64,000 bases of DNA from Microbacterium sp. 3J1 (lineage in GTDB: Bacteria; Actinomycetota; Actinomycetes; Actinomycetales; Microbacteriaceae). Position 1 is the first letter of the stretch; every line of letters starts with the position of its first letter. The notes below the pieces were generated by a model, which was not told the DNA's origin, ran no database searches, and saw only the letters and a list, made by a program, of their open reading frames with translations. Of the stretch, positions 16,612-24,789 are shown one piece after another. A program made the translations under genes and the position numbers. The DNA lies in assembly GCF_001049495.1 (NCBI RefSeq), contig NZ_CDWI01000011.1, positions 124,001 to 188,000 on the forward strand. Reading direction: 5' to 3'.

Positions 16612-17598
16612 GTGCCCAGGAAATCTCCCCTCGTCATCGGGCATCGCGGTGCGCCCGGCTACCGCCCGGAGCACAGTCGCTCCTCGTACGAGCTCGCACT
16701 CGCGATGGGAGTGGACGCCGTCGAACCCGATGTCGTCGTCACGAAGGACGGTGTGCTCATCGTCCGCCACGAGAACGAGATCTCGGGGACGACGGACGTC
16801 GCCGAGCATCCTGAGTTCGCCGAGCGCAAGACGACCAAGCGTGTCGACGGGCAGGCGCTGACCGGCTGGTTCACCGAGGACTTCACGTGGGAGGAGCTGT
16901 CGACCCTGCGCAGCAGGGAACGGCTCCCGGAGGTGCGGCTGTCGAGCGCGACGTTCAACGGGTCGCAGGCGATCCTGCGGCTCACGGACGTCCTCGACAT
17001 CGTCCGCGAGGGCTCGGAGGAGCACGGACGCGAGATCGGCGTCGTGCTCGAGGTCAAGCACGCCACGTACTTCGCGAGCGTCGGCCTCGACCTGGCCCCT
17101 CTCATCGAGCGCGATCTGCGCGAGGCCGGCTGGGCCGACGGCGAGCTGCCGCTGATCGTCGAGTCCTTCGAGTCGACGGTGCTGAGACAGCTCAAGGACC
17201 GCGGCATCGCGGCGTCCTACGTCTACCTGATCGAGGCATCGGGTCGCCCGTACGACCTCACGGTCGCCGAGGGCAAGCGCGCGCCGACGTACAGGGCCAC
17301 GGTCGCGCCCGACGGACTCGACCGTCTCGTCGGCGACATCGACGGCATCAGCGTCAACAAGCGGATGCTGCTCGAGAAGGGCAACACGATCGTGGCCGAC
17401 GCCCACGCCCGCGGGCTCACGGTGTTCACCTGGACCTGTCGGCCCGAGAACGCGTTCCTGTCGCCGGAGTTCCGGAGCTCGGGAGGCAAGAGCGCCTACG
17501 GCGACTACGAGGCGGAGTGGGCGGCGATCGCCCGCACCGGCGTCGACGGGGTGTTCGTCGACCATCCGGATCTCGGCGTCGGGTTCTTCCGCGGCTGA
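16612..17598 (+). CDS. Glycerophosphodiester phosphodiesterase
   Basis: A 328-aa enzyme hydrolysing glycerophosphodiesters to glycerol 3-phosphate and an alcohol. The GDPD catalytic motif is at the N-terminus (IGHRGAPGYRPEHSRSSYE), followed by the metal ligands in VDAVEPDVVVTKDGVLIVRH and EVKH further on, and TWTCRPENAF and GVDGVFVDHPD near the end, completing the TIM barrel. No signal peptide is seen, so a cytoplasmic location is likely. GTG at 16612 was preferred to 16594 or 16606 because it lies 6 nt after a -10 box and immediately precedes the conserved region. It stands alone, convergent with the hemerythrin gene. Confidence 0.9.
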   Translation: MPRKSPLVIGHRGAPGYRPEHSRSSYELALAMGVDAVEPDVVVTKDGVLIVRHENEISGTTDVAEHPEFAERKTTKRVDGQALTGWFTEDFTWEELSTLRSRERLPEVRLSSATFNGSQAILRLTDVLDIVREGSEEHGREIGVVLEVKHATYFASVGLDLAPLIERDLREAGWADGELPLIVESFESTVLRQLKDRGIAASYVYLIEASGRPYDLTVAEGKRAPTYRATVAPDGLDRLVGDIDGISVNKRMLLEKGNTIVADAHARGLTVFTWTCRPENAFLSPEFRSSGGKSAYGDYEAEWAAIARTGVDGVFVDHPDLGVGFFRG

Positions 17599-17612
17599 CC
17601 GGGCGCGGCGTC

Positions 17613-18074
17613 TCAGAGCGGACCCAGTGCCTCCGGCACCGACGCACGGAGGTGCAGCGCGCGCAGAGGAGCGAGGATCTCGCGCTCTTCGTAGCGGAAG
17701 TGCGACTCCATGATCGCGCCGACGCCGTCGAGGTGCCGTTCGATCGTCTCCGCGCTCTCGCCGCCCTCGGCGGCCGCGCGCAGAGCCCCCAGAAGGTGGG
17801 CGAGCATCGAGTGGTCCTGCATCAGCCGGTCGATGACGTCGCCCAGTTCCGGATGCTCCTCTCGCAAGGCCGGGAACAGCGCCCGGTCCTCGCTCAGATG
17901 GTGGCCGTCGAGCGCCGAGCAGAACCCGATGCAGAAGAGCGCGAGGTCCGACGCGGCGTCCGGGGCGTCCGTGTTCTCGTCGAGCGCGGAGCGCGTGGCC
18001 TCCAGGGCCGCACGCAGGCGGGTGTGCGCTCGGCGGAGTTCGTCGTCCCAGGCGATCAAACGGTCGGCATCCAT
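17613..18074 (-). CDS. Hemerythrin HHE cation-binding domain protein
   Basis: A 153-aa helical protein with the HHE pattern: an early His in RRAHTRLR, then SALDGHHLSEDRALFPALRE, QDHSMLAHLLG and MESHFRYEEREILAPLRA. These His/Glu residues are the expected di-iron ligands. Such proteins sense or bind oxygen, nitric oxide or iron; the specific role here is unknown. A minus-strand -10 box (TAGACT, rc of 18082-18087) ends 7 nt before the ATG, indicating a leaderless transcript. It lies between the glycerophosphodiesterase gene and yccF. Confidence 0.82.
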   Translation of the reverse strand: MDADRLIAWDDELRRAHTRLRAALEATRSALDENTDAPDAASDLALFCIGFCSALDGHHLSEDRALFPALREEHPELGDVIDRLMQDHSMLAHLLGALRAAAEGGESAETIERHLDGVGAIMESHFRYEEREILAPLRALHLRASVPEALGPL

Positions 18075-18104
18075 CGCGCCCAGTCTAGAAGCGGCCGACG
18101 TGCC

Positions 18105-18500
18105 TCACAGGGTGGGGTCGAAGGCTCCGCGCCGCGACACGATCTCCTTGCCGAGCGGCATGAGCGAGACCGGCACCATCTTGAAGTCCGCGATTCCCAT
18201 CGGGATGCCGATGATCGTGATGCACAGGGCGAAGCCCGAGATGATGTGCCCGAGCGCGAGCCACCAGCCCGCGAGGATCACCCACAGCACGTTGCCGAGG
18301 AAGGAGCCGACCCCGGAGGTGGGCTTGCTGACGATCTCGCGGCCGAACGGCCAGATCGCGTAGCGGGCGATGCGGAACGACGCGATGGCCCAGGGGATTG
18401 TCACGATCGGGATGCACAGCAGGATGCCCGCCAGCACGTAGCCGAGGAACAGGGCGAGTCCGGCGAAGATCAGCCAGATGATGTTGAGGAGGGTGCGCAC
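18105..18500 (-). CDS. YccF domain membrane protein
   Basis: A 131-aa protein with four hydrophobic segments arranged as two similar halves (FAGLALFLGYVLAGILLCIP and WWLALGHIISGFALCITIIG). Each is followed by an amphipathic segment (IARYAIWPFGREIV, FKMVPVSLMPLGKEIV). The paired PFGREIV/PLGKEIV motifs are diagnostic of YccF (DUF307). The function is unknown. The start is GTG at 18500. It is divergent from the large cell-wall protein gene. Confidence 0.85.
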   Translation of the reverse strand: MRTLLNIIWLIFAGLALFLGYVLAGILLCIPIVTIPWAIASFRIARYAIWPFGREIVSKPTSGVGSFLGNVLWVILAGWWLALGHIISGFALCITIIGIPMGIADFKMVPVSLMPLGKEIVSRRGAFDPTL

Positions 18501-18607
18501 GGCTCGATTCTCGCACCGGGGGCTGGGCGTCGTCCGAAGATGGCCACCCTCTGTTCACCTCCCGTGCACCGACGAGGGGTCCGTCGTCCACCCGAGATCG
18601 ATGGTCT

Positions 18608-18629
18608 GGGCTCACACCCGTCTGAGCCC
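18608..18629 (+). promoter_or_regulatory. Small hairpin just upstream of the ribosome binding site
   Basis: GGGCTCA (18608-18614) pairs with TGAGCCC (18623-18629) across an 8-nt loop. It ends 4 nt before the AGGAG ribosome binding site (18634-18638) of the LTD protein. It could be an operator or a translational element; nothing in the sequence decides between them. Confidence 0.35.
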
Positions 18630-18642
18630 ATCCAGGAGCCCC

Positions 18643-21600
18643 ATGTCCCGCCTGCACCCCGCGGCGGCGATCACGACGGTCTGCGCCCTCAGCGCAGCCG
18701 CCCTGCTCGCCGTGCCGCTCGCCGCCACCGGCGCCGAAACCGGTATCCGCATCAACGAGGTCGAGTCGAACGGAGGGGTGCCGGGCGACTGGATCGAGCT
18801 CCTCAACACCTCGGCCACGGCCGTCGACCTGAGCGGCTACGTCGTCAAGGACGATTCCGACGACGAGCCCTACACGATCCCGGCCGGCACGATCGTCGAA
18901 CCGGGCGCCTATCTGGTGCTCGACCAGTTCGACGCGGGCGTCGGATCGTTCACCTTCGGCCTCGGCAAGGCCGATCAGGTGCGCCTGTTCGACCCGACCG
19001 CCGCGCTGGTGGACGAGACGTCCTGGACGGCGCACGCAGCGACGACCTGGGGTGCACGCGACGTCGCCGGCGCCGTGGAATGGGCCGAGACGACCGAGGC
19101 GACGAAATCGGCGGCGAACGTGTTCGCGTCGGACGAGTCGACCCCCGGGACGATCGTCATCAACGAGGTCGACTCGCAGCCCGCCGACTGGGTGGAGTTC
19201 TACAACCCGGGTGAGACGATGCTGGACATCTCGGGCTACGAGATCCGAGACAACTCCGACGACCACCGCTGGCAGTTCCTGCCCGGCACGCAGATCGCCC
19301 CGGGCGAGTTCCTCGTCGTCGACGAGGCATCGACCGGTCTGGTCGACGGCGCCGAGACCGCGTTCCGCGACCCGATCGGCATCGGCAGCACCGACCGCAT
19401 CCGCCTCTTCGACGCGACCGGAGTGCAGATCGACGACACCCTCCCGTGGGCCGACCACGCCGCGATCGGAGGCGACTCCAGCACCGCCACCCTCGCGCGC
19501 TGCCCCGACGGCCAGGGCGCGTTCCTGCTCGCCACCGCCACACGGGGCGCCGCGAACTCGTGCGTGATGCCCGACGTGGTCGTCAACGAGATCGAGTCCA
19601 ACGGCGACGCGACCGACTGGATCGAGGTCATCAACCTCGGCAGTGCAGCGGTCGACATGTCCGGCTGGTCGGTGATGGACGACGACCCGGTCGGCCACGC
19701 CGCCGAGACCACTCCGCTGCCCGCCGGCACCGTGCTCGAGCCGGGTGCGTACTTCGTGTTCGATCAGAACACGGACTTCGTCTTCGGACTCGGCAACGGC
19801 GACACCGTCACCCTGCGCGACACGACCCTGAACGTGGTCGACGAGCACGTCTACAGCGCGCACGCCGACGGCGTGCTCGCGCGCTGCGAGGACGGTACGG
19901 GCGAGTTCGCCGACATCGCGGTGTCGACCAAGGGTCTGCGCAACGCGTGCGGCAACCCGGTGCGCATCAACGAGGTCGAGTCGGACGCCGGATCGCCGGA
20001 CGACTGGATCGAGCTCGTCAACCCGACGACCACCGCACTCGACGTCTCGGGCATCGTGGTCAAGGACGACGATGACACGCACGCCTACACGATCCCCGCG
20101 GCGACCACGGTGGCCCCGGGCGGGTACCTCGTGATCGAGCGCACTCAGCTCGGCTTCGGCCTGGGCGACGGCGACACCGTGCGCCTGTTCGACGGAGACC
20201 AGCTCATCGACTCGACGACCTGGGGCGCCGGACACGCGGCCGTGACGTGGGGGCGCTGCCCCGACGCGAGCGGCGTGTTCGCCGTGACGGCCGAGCCGAC
20301 CAAGGGCGCCGCGAACCTCTGCGCCGGAGAGATCGCGGTCTCGCCGTGGCCCGGCTCGGCGGACGTCCGGGCCCTCGACAGCATCCCGACCTTCCTCGAG
20401 GACAGCTCGGGCCTCGACGTGCAGGAGACGGCCGACGGCGCGTTCCTCTGGGCCGTGGACAACGGCGAGGGCCGCATCTGGAAGCTCGAGGCGCACGCCG
20501 ACGGCTCGGTGACCCAGCTCCCCGGCTGGGAATCCGGCAAGCGCGTACGGTTCCAGAAGGACGCCGCGAACCCCGGCGCCGCGGGGCCCGACACCGAGGG
20601 CATCACGGTCGACGGCCAGGGTGCGGTGTACGTCGCCTCCGAGCGCGACAACAGCACGAAGGGTGTGAATCAGAACGTCGTCCTGAAGGTCGACCCCGAA
20701 GCCGCCGCCGGTGACCTCGTCGCGGAGCAGGAGTGGGACCTCACCGCGTTCCTCCCGGACGTGACAGCCAACCTCGGCATGGAGGCGGTCCAGTGGGTGC
20801 CCGACACGGCACTCGACGGCGCCCTGTTCGACGTCAACACAGGCGCCGCCTACGACTCGGCGGACTACGCGGGGCACGGTGACGGACTCTTCTTCGTCGC
20901 GGTCGAGGACAACGGTCACGTCTACGCGTTCGCGCTCGCCGCGGGCGGGGAGGCGACGCTCGTCTCGGAGATCGCCCCCGGACTGGGCGGAGTCATGGCA
21001 CTGGACTACGACAGCGTCCTCGACGTGCTGTGGGCGGTGTGCGACGACGGATGCCACGGTGAGTCGGCGCAGATCACGCTGAACGGCAGGGCGGACCCGG
21101 GCATCGCGCACTTCGCGCGTCCCGCAGGGATGCCGGACATCAACAACGAGGGCTTCGCCACGGCCCCGGCCTCGTTGTCGGTCGACGGTCAGCGCCCTGT
21201 CTGGTGGTTCGCCGACGGCTTCCCCTCGGAGTCACTGCGCACGGGCACGCTTCCCAGCCCCGAGAGCGGCAACGGCGGCACCCCGGGCACCCCGGGCACA
21301 CCGGGCACACCGGGCGGGCAGACTCCGCCGCTGCCCGGAACCGGGCTGACGGACGACAACCGCAACGGCGTGACGGTGAACCCGGCGGTCGCTGCGCGCG
21401 GTTCGCGGGTCACGGTGTCCGCGGGCTCCGATCACGCGGGGGAGCGCATCGCCGTCTGGATGTACTCCGAGCCCGTGCAGCTGGTCTCGGGAGCCGCGAG
21501 CGCGAGCGGTGCGATCACGGTCACGATCCCGGCGGATGCCGCGATCGGTGCTCATCGGATCGCGGTGTACTCCGCGACCGGCGAGCTCGTCGGCTGGGCG

Positions 21601-21732
21601 GACATCAGGATCACGGCCGCGGGAGGGCTCGCTGCCACCGGTGCGGAACTCCCTGTCACGGCGCTGGTCGCGGCAGTGCTCCTCCTGGTCGCCGGTGCTC
21701 TCATCGCACGGCGCAGGCGCCGCACGGCCTGA
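18643..21732 (+). CDS. Cell-wall-anchored protein with four lamin-tail domains and a beta-propeller-like esterase/phytase-like domain
   Basis: A 1029-aa surface protein. The ATG at 18643 follows AGGAG and begins a signal peptide (AAAITTVCALSAAALLAVPL, cleavage near ATGA). Four lamin-tail-like repeats follow, opening with IRINEVESNGG (about 28), IVINEVDSQPADW (about 169), VVVNEIESNGDATDW (about 309) and VRINEVESDAGSPDDW (about 442). Next comes a domain at about 560-865 (SSGLDVQETADGAFLWAVDN, DTEGITVDGQGAVYVASERD, INNEGFATAP) resembling esterase-like phytase or propeller proteins. A TPG-repeat linker, an Ig-like segment, and the sorting signal LAATG (from 996) with a hydrophobic stretch and RRRRRTA tail complete it. 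LAxTG is the class E sortase motif. The substrate is unknown; nucleic-acid or phosphate-ester binding is conceivable. Confidence 0.8.
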   Translation: MSRLHPAAAITTVCALSAAALLAVPLAATGAETGIRINEVESNGGVPGDWIELLNTSATAVDLSGYVVKDDSDDEPYTIPAGTIVEPGAYLVLDQFDAGVGSFTFGLGKADQVRLFDPTAALVDETSWTAHAATTWGARDVAGAVEWAETTEATKSAANVFASDESTPGTIVINEVDSQPADWVEFYNPGETMLDISGYEIRDNSDDHRWQFLPGTQIAPGEFLVVDEASTGLVDGAETAFRDPIGIGSTDRIRLFDATGVQIDDTLPWADHAAIGGDSSTATLARCPDGQGAFLLATATRGAANSCVMPDVVVNEIESNGDATDWIEVINLGSAAVDMSGWSVMDDDPVGHAAETTPLPAGTVLEPGAYFVFDQNTDFVFGLGNGDTVTLRDTTLNVVDEHVYSAHADGVLARCEDGTGEFADIAVSTKGLRNACGNPVRINEVESDAGSPDDWIELVNPTTTALDVSGIVVKDDDDTHAYTIPAATTVAPGGYLVIERTQLGFGLGDGDTVRLFDGDQLIDSTTWGAGHAAVTWGRCPDASGVFAVTAEPTKGAANLCAGEIAVSPWPGSADVRALDSIPTFLEDSSGLDVQETADGAFLWAVDNGEGRIWKLEAHADGSVTQLPGWESGKRVRFQKDAANPGAAGPDTEGITVDGQGAVYVASERDNSTKGVNQNVVLKVDPEAAAGDLVAEQEWDLTAFLPDVTANLGMEAVQWVPDTALDGALFDVNTGAAYDSADYAGHGDGLFFVAVEDNGHVYAFALAAGGEATLVSEIAPGLGGVMALDYDSVLDVLWAVCDDGCHGESAQITLNGRADPGIAHFARPAGMPDINNEGFATAPASLSVDGQRPVWWFADGFPSESLRTGTLPSPESGNGGTPGTPGTPGTPGGQTPPLPGTGLTDDNRNGVTVNPAVAARGSRVTVSAGSDHAGERIAVWMYSEPVQLVSGAASASGAITVTIPADAAIGAHRIAVYSATGELVGWADIRITAAGGLAATGAELPVTALVAAVLLLVAGALIARRRRRTA
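21280..21315 (+). repeat. Four tandem 9-bp units encoding Thr-Pro-Gly
   Basis: Four in-frame copies of a 9-bp unit (ACCCCGGGC/ACACCGGGC) encode TPGTPGTPGTPG, a flexible linker before the Ig-like and sorting regions of the LTD protein. Copy number could vary between strains. Confidence 0.8.
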
Positions 21733-21750
21733 CCCCGAAGGGGATCAGCG

Positions 21751-21787
21751 GAAGAGGGTGCGCGGACCGAGTCCGCGCACCCTCTTC
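21751..21787. terminator. Terminator between the LTD protein gene and the T7SS-like cassette
   Basis: A perfect 17-bp stem (21751-21767 with 21771-21787) and CGA loop, 18 bp after the stop at 21732 and between convergent genes. Confidence 0.88.
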
Positions 21788-21849
21788 CCCTGTCCGCTCG
21801 CCGCATCCGCGCGAGGCGGTGGAGACGCCGCACGCGCTCGGGCCGTCGC

Positions 21850-22140
21850 TCAGAGGCCGAGGACCGCGCGCGCGCCGTCGACGTCGGCCTGGTGATACTC
21901 CTCGGCGAGCCGTGCGGCGCGTTCGGATGCGAGACGCAGGGTCGCGGCGTGCATGCGCCACTGCGCGTCGTTCGCCGACGAGCGTCGGGTGAACGCCGCC
22001 TCCGCCTCGCCCTCCCAGCGGTTGCGGAGGTCCTGCGCGGCACCGGCGAGGCCGTCGAGCGAGTCGACGATCGAGGCGGCCGCTGCCGCGTTGCCGGCGG
22101 CCGCCTCGGCGAGGCGGTCGGGGTCGATCTTCAGGTCCAT
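21850..22140 (-). CDS. WXG100 family (ESAT-6-like) protein
   Basis: A 96-aa helical hairpin protein. The turn carries the WXG motif as W42-E-G44 in LRNRWEGEAEAAF. After helix 2 there is Y82-H-Q-A-D86 (EEYHQADVDG), the YxxxD/E general secretion signal of type VII systems. Length and motif positions match WXG100 proteins well. It is the last gene of a five-gene minus-strand cassette, and its start overlaps the preceding gene by 10 nt. No EccC ATPase, EccD channel or mycosin is in the window, so secretion would depend on machinery elsewhere. Confidence 0.85.
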   Translation of the reverse strand: MDLKIDPDRLAEAAAGNAAAAASIVDSLDGLAGAAQDLRNRWEGEAEAAFTRRSSANDAQWRMHAATLRLASERAARLAEEYHQADVDGARAVLGL

Positions 22141-22547
22141 GACGGCTGGTCACCCGCCTCGGCGGACGGATATCCGTGTTCCGCATCGGATCTCAGGCTC
22201 GCAGCGATGTCGGACTCGGCGCCGAAGAGCTCACCGCTCCGCTCTGCGAGTGCGACCATGGCGCGGTGCTGAGCGCGCGCGATCGTATCGAGGGTGAGCT
22301 GGGCCAAGGCCGGGAGCTCCAGCGCCTCCGCCGCGGGGCCGAACTCCAGTCCCGCCAGCCTGCCGCCCACCTTGGCCCGGACGGTGACCTCTCCGCGAGG
22401 GCTGCGCACGGATTCGACGATCGTCTCCACGTCGGTGGCGAGCGCCTGTGCGCGCTCCCGGTTCTGCTGAGCCTGTCTGTTGATGTCGTCGAGCTGTCGC
22501 CGGGTAGATGCGAGGCCCTCTTCGATGTCGAACGCGCTGTCGTCCAT
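22131..22547 (-). CDS. YbaB/EbfC family (EspL-like) protein
   Basis: A 138-aa protein. The N-terminal half is a coiled coil (LASTRRQLDDINRQAQQNRE) and the centre has VTVRAKVGGRLAGLEFGPAA, the beta-hairpin of YbaB/EbfC nucleoid-associated proteins; the acidic C-terminus is unlike YbaB itself. In mycobacteria a YbaB-like protein (EspL) belongs to the ESX-1 accessory set, which fits the WXG100 neighbour. The start at 22547 was chosen for GAGGAG 4 nt upstream; an alternative ATG at 22562 forms an ATGA overlap with the lipoprotein stop. Role: probably a chaperone-like or stabilising partner of secreted substrates, by analogy only. Confidence 0.7.
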   Translation of the reverse strand: MDDSAFDIEEGLASTRRQLDDINRQAQQNRERAQALATDVETIVESVRSPRGEVTVRAKVGGRLAGLEFGPAAEALELPALAQLTLDTIARAQHRAMVALAERSGELFGAESDIAASLRSDAEHGYPSAEAGDQPSWT

Positions 22548-22558
22548 GTGGCTCCTCG

Positions 22559-23125
22559 TCATTCCTTCACGGTGATGTCAGTCGGCGCCGCCGGCACGTC
22601 CCCCGGCCACGATCCGAGGCGCTCGAGGTTCTTCGCACCCTGATCCTTCGCGTCGCCGACGTCGATGGAGGCGGCGCTGTACGTGCTGGGTCGAGGGGCG
22701 GCATCCGCCACCCATCCGGCTTCGGCGGCGGCGGAGGCGACGTCGAACGCCGCGTCCGGGGCGGTGCGCACGCGGATGTCGATCCGCGCGTTCGGCATGT
22801 AGCCCTCGCGCACCGACCACACGGATGCGACGACGAAGTCGACCAGCGCGGCGCCGTCGGCGATCGCGTAGCCGGGCTCGATCTCGAGGGAGACCGCGTA
22901 CCCGGTGTTGCCTTTCACGTTCGGCTTGTCGCCGCCGACGACCTCGGTCACGACGACCCCGGGGATCGCGTCGAGAGAGCTCCTCATCTCGGTCAGGGTC
23001 TGGCCGCCGGACGCCGCGTCATGCGGGATGCCGTCATCGGCGGGTCCGGCTCCGAGCGAGCATCCCGCGAGCGCGAGGACCCCGAGGGCGACGGCGGAGA
23101 TCGAGAGCCAGCGCTTAGCGGCCAT
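22559..23125 (-). CDS. Predicted lipoprotein of unknown function
   Basis: A 188-aa protein with a classic lipobox, VLALAGC, at about residues 16-22 after a short basic start (MAAKRW), so it should be a membrane-anchored lipoprotein on the outer face. The mature part (EMRSSLDAIPGVVVTEVVGG, YAVSLEIEPGYAIADGAALV, ARIDIRVRTAPD) alternates strand and helix like a two-unit alpha/beta sandwich. I do not recognise the family with certainty. It overlaps the preceding 436-aa gene by 11 nt and the next gene by an ATGA or a short spacer, so it is tightly built into the cassette. A receptor or periplasmic immunity role is possible but unproven. Confidence 0.65.
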   Translation of the reverse strand: MAAKRWLSISAVALGVLALAGCSLGAGPADDGIPHDAASGGQTLTEMRSSLDAIPGVVVTEVVGGDKPNVKGNTGYAVSLEIEPGYAIADGAALVDFVVASVWSVREGYMPNARIDIRVRTAPDAAFDVASAAAEAGWVADAAPRPSTYSAASIDVGDAKDQGAKNLERLGSWPGDVPAAPTDITVKE

Positions 23126-24425
23126 AGTGCATCATGTCCTCGAGTCGGTATTGCATGTCGGACCAGATGCTGACGTCGGCGATGCCCGCGTAGGCCGGGT
23201 TCGTGTTCCCGCCGAATCCCATGCCCGACAGGATGGTCTCGTCGTAGGCGCCGGTGACCTCGAACACCCCGTGGCCGTCGACGTTGCGCAACCGGAAGGC
23301 GACCTCGCCGGGATACTCCGGGTGTCCCGGCTGGGCGGCGATCACGAAGCCGTCGTCGGTCACCTGCTGCACGACGATGTCGCCCGCGGTCACGCCGGGG
23401 ATGCCCATTCCGAACAGTGAGGTCTTGATCGTCTGCCCCTCGCCGCTGAGCTGCATGTTGAGCTGCGAGTTGTCGCCCTCTCTGGAGGGCAGGAAGACGT
23501 GGCCGAACTCCTGCTGGAGCATCTGATTCAGCTGTTCCGTCGTCATGTCCGTGGGGCCGAGGTCGAACTGGTGGGCGTAGCCGAGTTCGTACTCGCCGAT
23601 GAATCGGTGGTCCGACCCCGCGTAGGGCGTGGGGCCGGGCTGGTACGTGTCGCCCATGTCGCCCGGCGGGATGAGCCCGGGGAGCCCGCCCAGGGGTCCG
23701 AGGAGCTTGCCCGGCGGGAACTGCTCGAGCAGCTGGCCGAGCAGGTCTTCGAGCCGCTGGTGGAACGGGATGATCGCGCGGTAGAGGTCGGTCGCCAGCC
23801 GGAGCATCTCCCGCAGGGCCTGCAGTGCGCGGTCGACGTTCGCGGTAGCCTCGGCGACGACCTGCGCGCAGTTGTCCGCGAACTCCTGGATCACCTGCGC
23901 CTTCTTGTCGAGCTCCCACGGCCAGCTGCCGAAGAGCAGGTCCTTGATGCCGCCGCCGATCGTCGACAGCAGCTCGAAGCCCGCGCAGACGAGGGACCGC
24001 ATGATCTCGACCGCGCGCACGCACAGCTGCAGGGCCTGGCTCATGACCTTGGCCCAGTCGGCGATCGAGTGCGTCGCCGCCGACATGACGGTCAGCGCGC
24101 CCTCGACCACCGCCGCGGTCAGCCCTTGCACCTGCCCGCTGATCTGGGTGAGCGCCCGCTGATAGAGCGCGGAGGTGGACTGCACGTCACCCGCGTAGGT
24201 CTCCCAGGCGTGCGACGCCTGATAGAGCCCGGCAGGATCGCCCGTCACGCGCTCCAGCAGCTCCTCGAGCGGACGGACGAAGCGCATGATCTCGGACGCG
24301 AACCCGCCGAGACCGCCTCCGCAGTCGTCACCGGCCGCGCCGCCGGAGGGGAGCTGACTGCTCCAGCTTCCTGAGCCGAGCGCGGACGCCGCGCTGTCGG
24401 CCTCGGGGAGGACGGCTGTGCTCAC
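23115..24425 (-). CDS. Candidate type VII secretion substrate with a helical N-terminus and an unknown C-terminal domain
   Basis: A 436-aa protein. GTG at 24425 lies one base after the upstream stop. Residues about 40-238 are almost entirely helical (MRFVRPLEELLERVTGDPAG, YQRALTQISGQVQGLTAAVV, VDRALQALREMLRLATDLYR), like the WXG/LXG/PPE trunk of type VII effectors. A Gly/Pro-rich linker follows (about 238-268; LLGPLGGLPGLIPPGD). Residues about 270-436 form a separate beta-rich domain (FVIAAQPGHPEYPGEVAFRL, GVFEVTGAYDET). The PGHPE...FEV pattern faintly recalls DUF1990-like folds, which is weak evidence. Several cysteines lie in the helical part. Neighbours are a 102-aa helical partner upstream and a lipoprotein downstream. 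Function unknown; effector or toxin is inference. Confidence 0.6.
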   Translation of the reverse strand: MSTAVLPEADSAASALGSGSWSSQLPSGGAAGDDCGGGLGGFASEIMRFVRPLEELLERVTGDPAGLYQASHAWETYAGDVQSTSALYQRALTQISGQVQGLTAAVVEGALTVMSAATHSIADWAKVMSQALQLCVRAVEIMRSLVCAGFELLSTIGGGIKDLLFGSWPWELDKKAQVIQEFADNCAQVVAEATANVDRALQALREMLRLATDLYRAIIPFHQRLEDLLGQLLEQFPPGKLLGPLGGLPGLIPPGDMGDTYQPGPTPYAGSDHRFIGEYELGYAHQFDLGPTDMTTEQLNQMLQQEFGHVFLPSREGDNSQLNMQLSGEGQTIKTSLFGMGIPGVTAGDIVVQQVTDDGFVIAAQPGHPEYPGEVAFRLRNVDGHGVFEVTGAYDETILSGMGFGGNTNPAYAGIADVSIWSDMQYRLEDMMHYGR

Positions 24426-24426
24426 G

Positions 24427-24735
24427 TCAGCTCTCCGCGGCGATGCGGTCGAGGTCGGCGCGGCCGTTCTCGTCGACGGTGCGGAAGCCCTCGACAGCCG
24501 TCTGCACGCCGTCAGCAGTGCGCTGCGACACCGTCCCGACGAACCCGGCGGCGCCTTCGACGACACTGCCGACCGAGTTGAGCACGGGCGGGATGAATGC
24601 TCCGATGGGACCGAACGCCATGGCGGGCACTGCCGACGAGACGGTGCCCCGCGCTGCCGCCAGCTTCGACGCCGCTTCGGTCAAGGCAGCTCGCGCGACG
24701 TCGTACACGTCGCTGTGGACTTCGATCTCCGCCAT
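24427..24735 (-). CDS. Small helical T7SS-like protein (EspC/DUF6507 type)
   Basis: A 102-aa protein, first gene of the minus-strand cassette. It begins MAEIEVHSDVYDVARAALTE, an amphipathic helix, has a Gly/Pro hinge (AMAFGPIGAFIPPVLNSVGS) where WXG100 proteins have their turn, and a second helix ending RTVDENGRADLDRIAAES. There is no WXG and no terminal YxxxD motif, so it is closer to EspC- or DUF6507-like partners than to ESAT-6. Its stop is one base from the start of the 436-aa gene, suggesting that the two proteins pair before export. A good minus-strand promoter lies upstream (24790-24818). Confidence 0.6.
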   Translation of the reverse strand: MAEIEVHSDVYDVARAALTEAASKLAAARGTVSSAVPAMAFGPIGAFIPPVLNSVGSVVEGAAGFVGTVSQRTADGVQTAVEGFRTVDENGRADLDRIAAES

Positions 24736-24789
24736 ATTGTCGAGTTCCCCCTCGGCATGCGCCCTCCCGACGATGGGCGTCCGGTTCCC

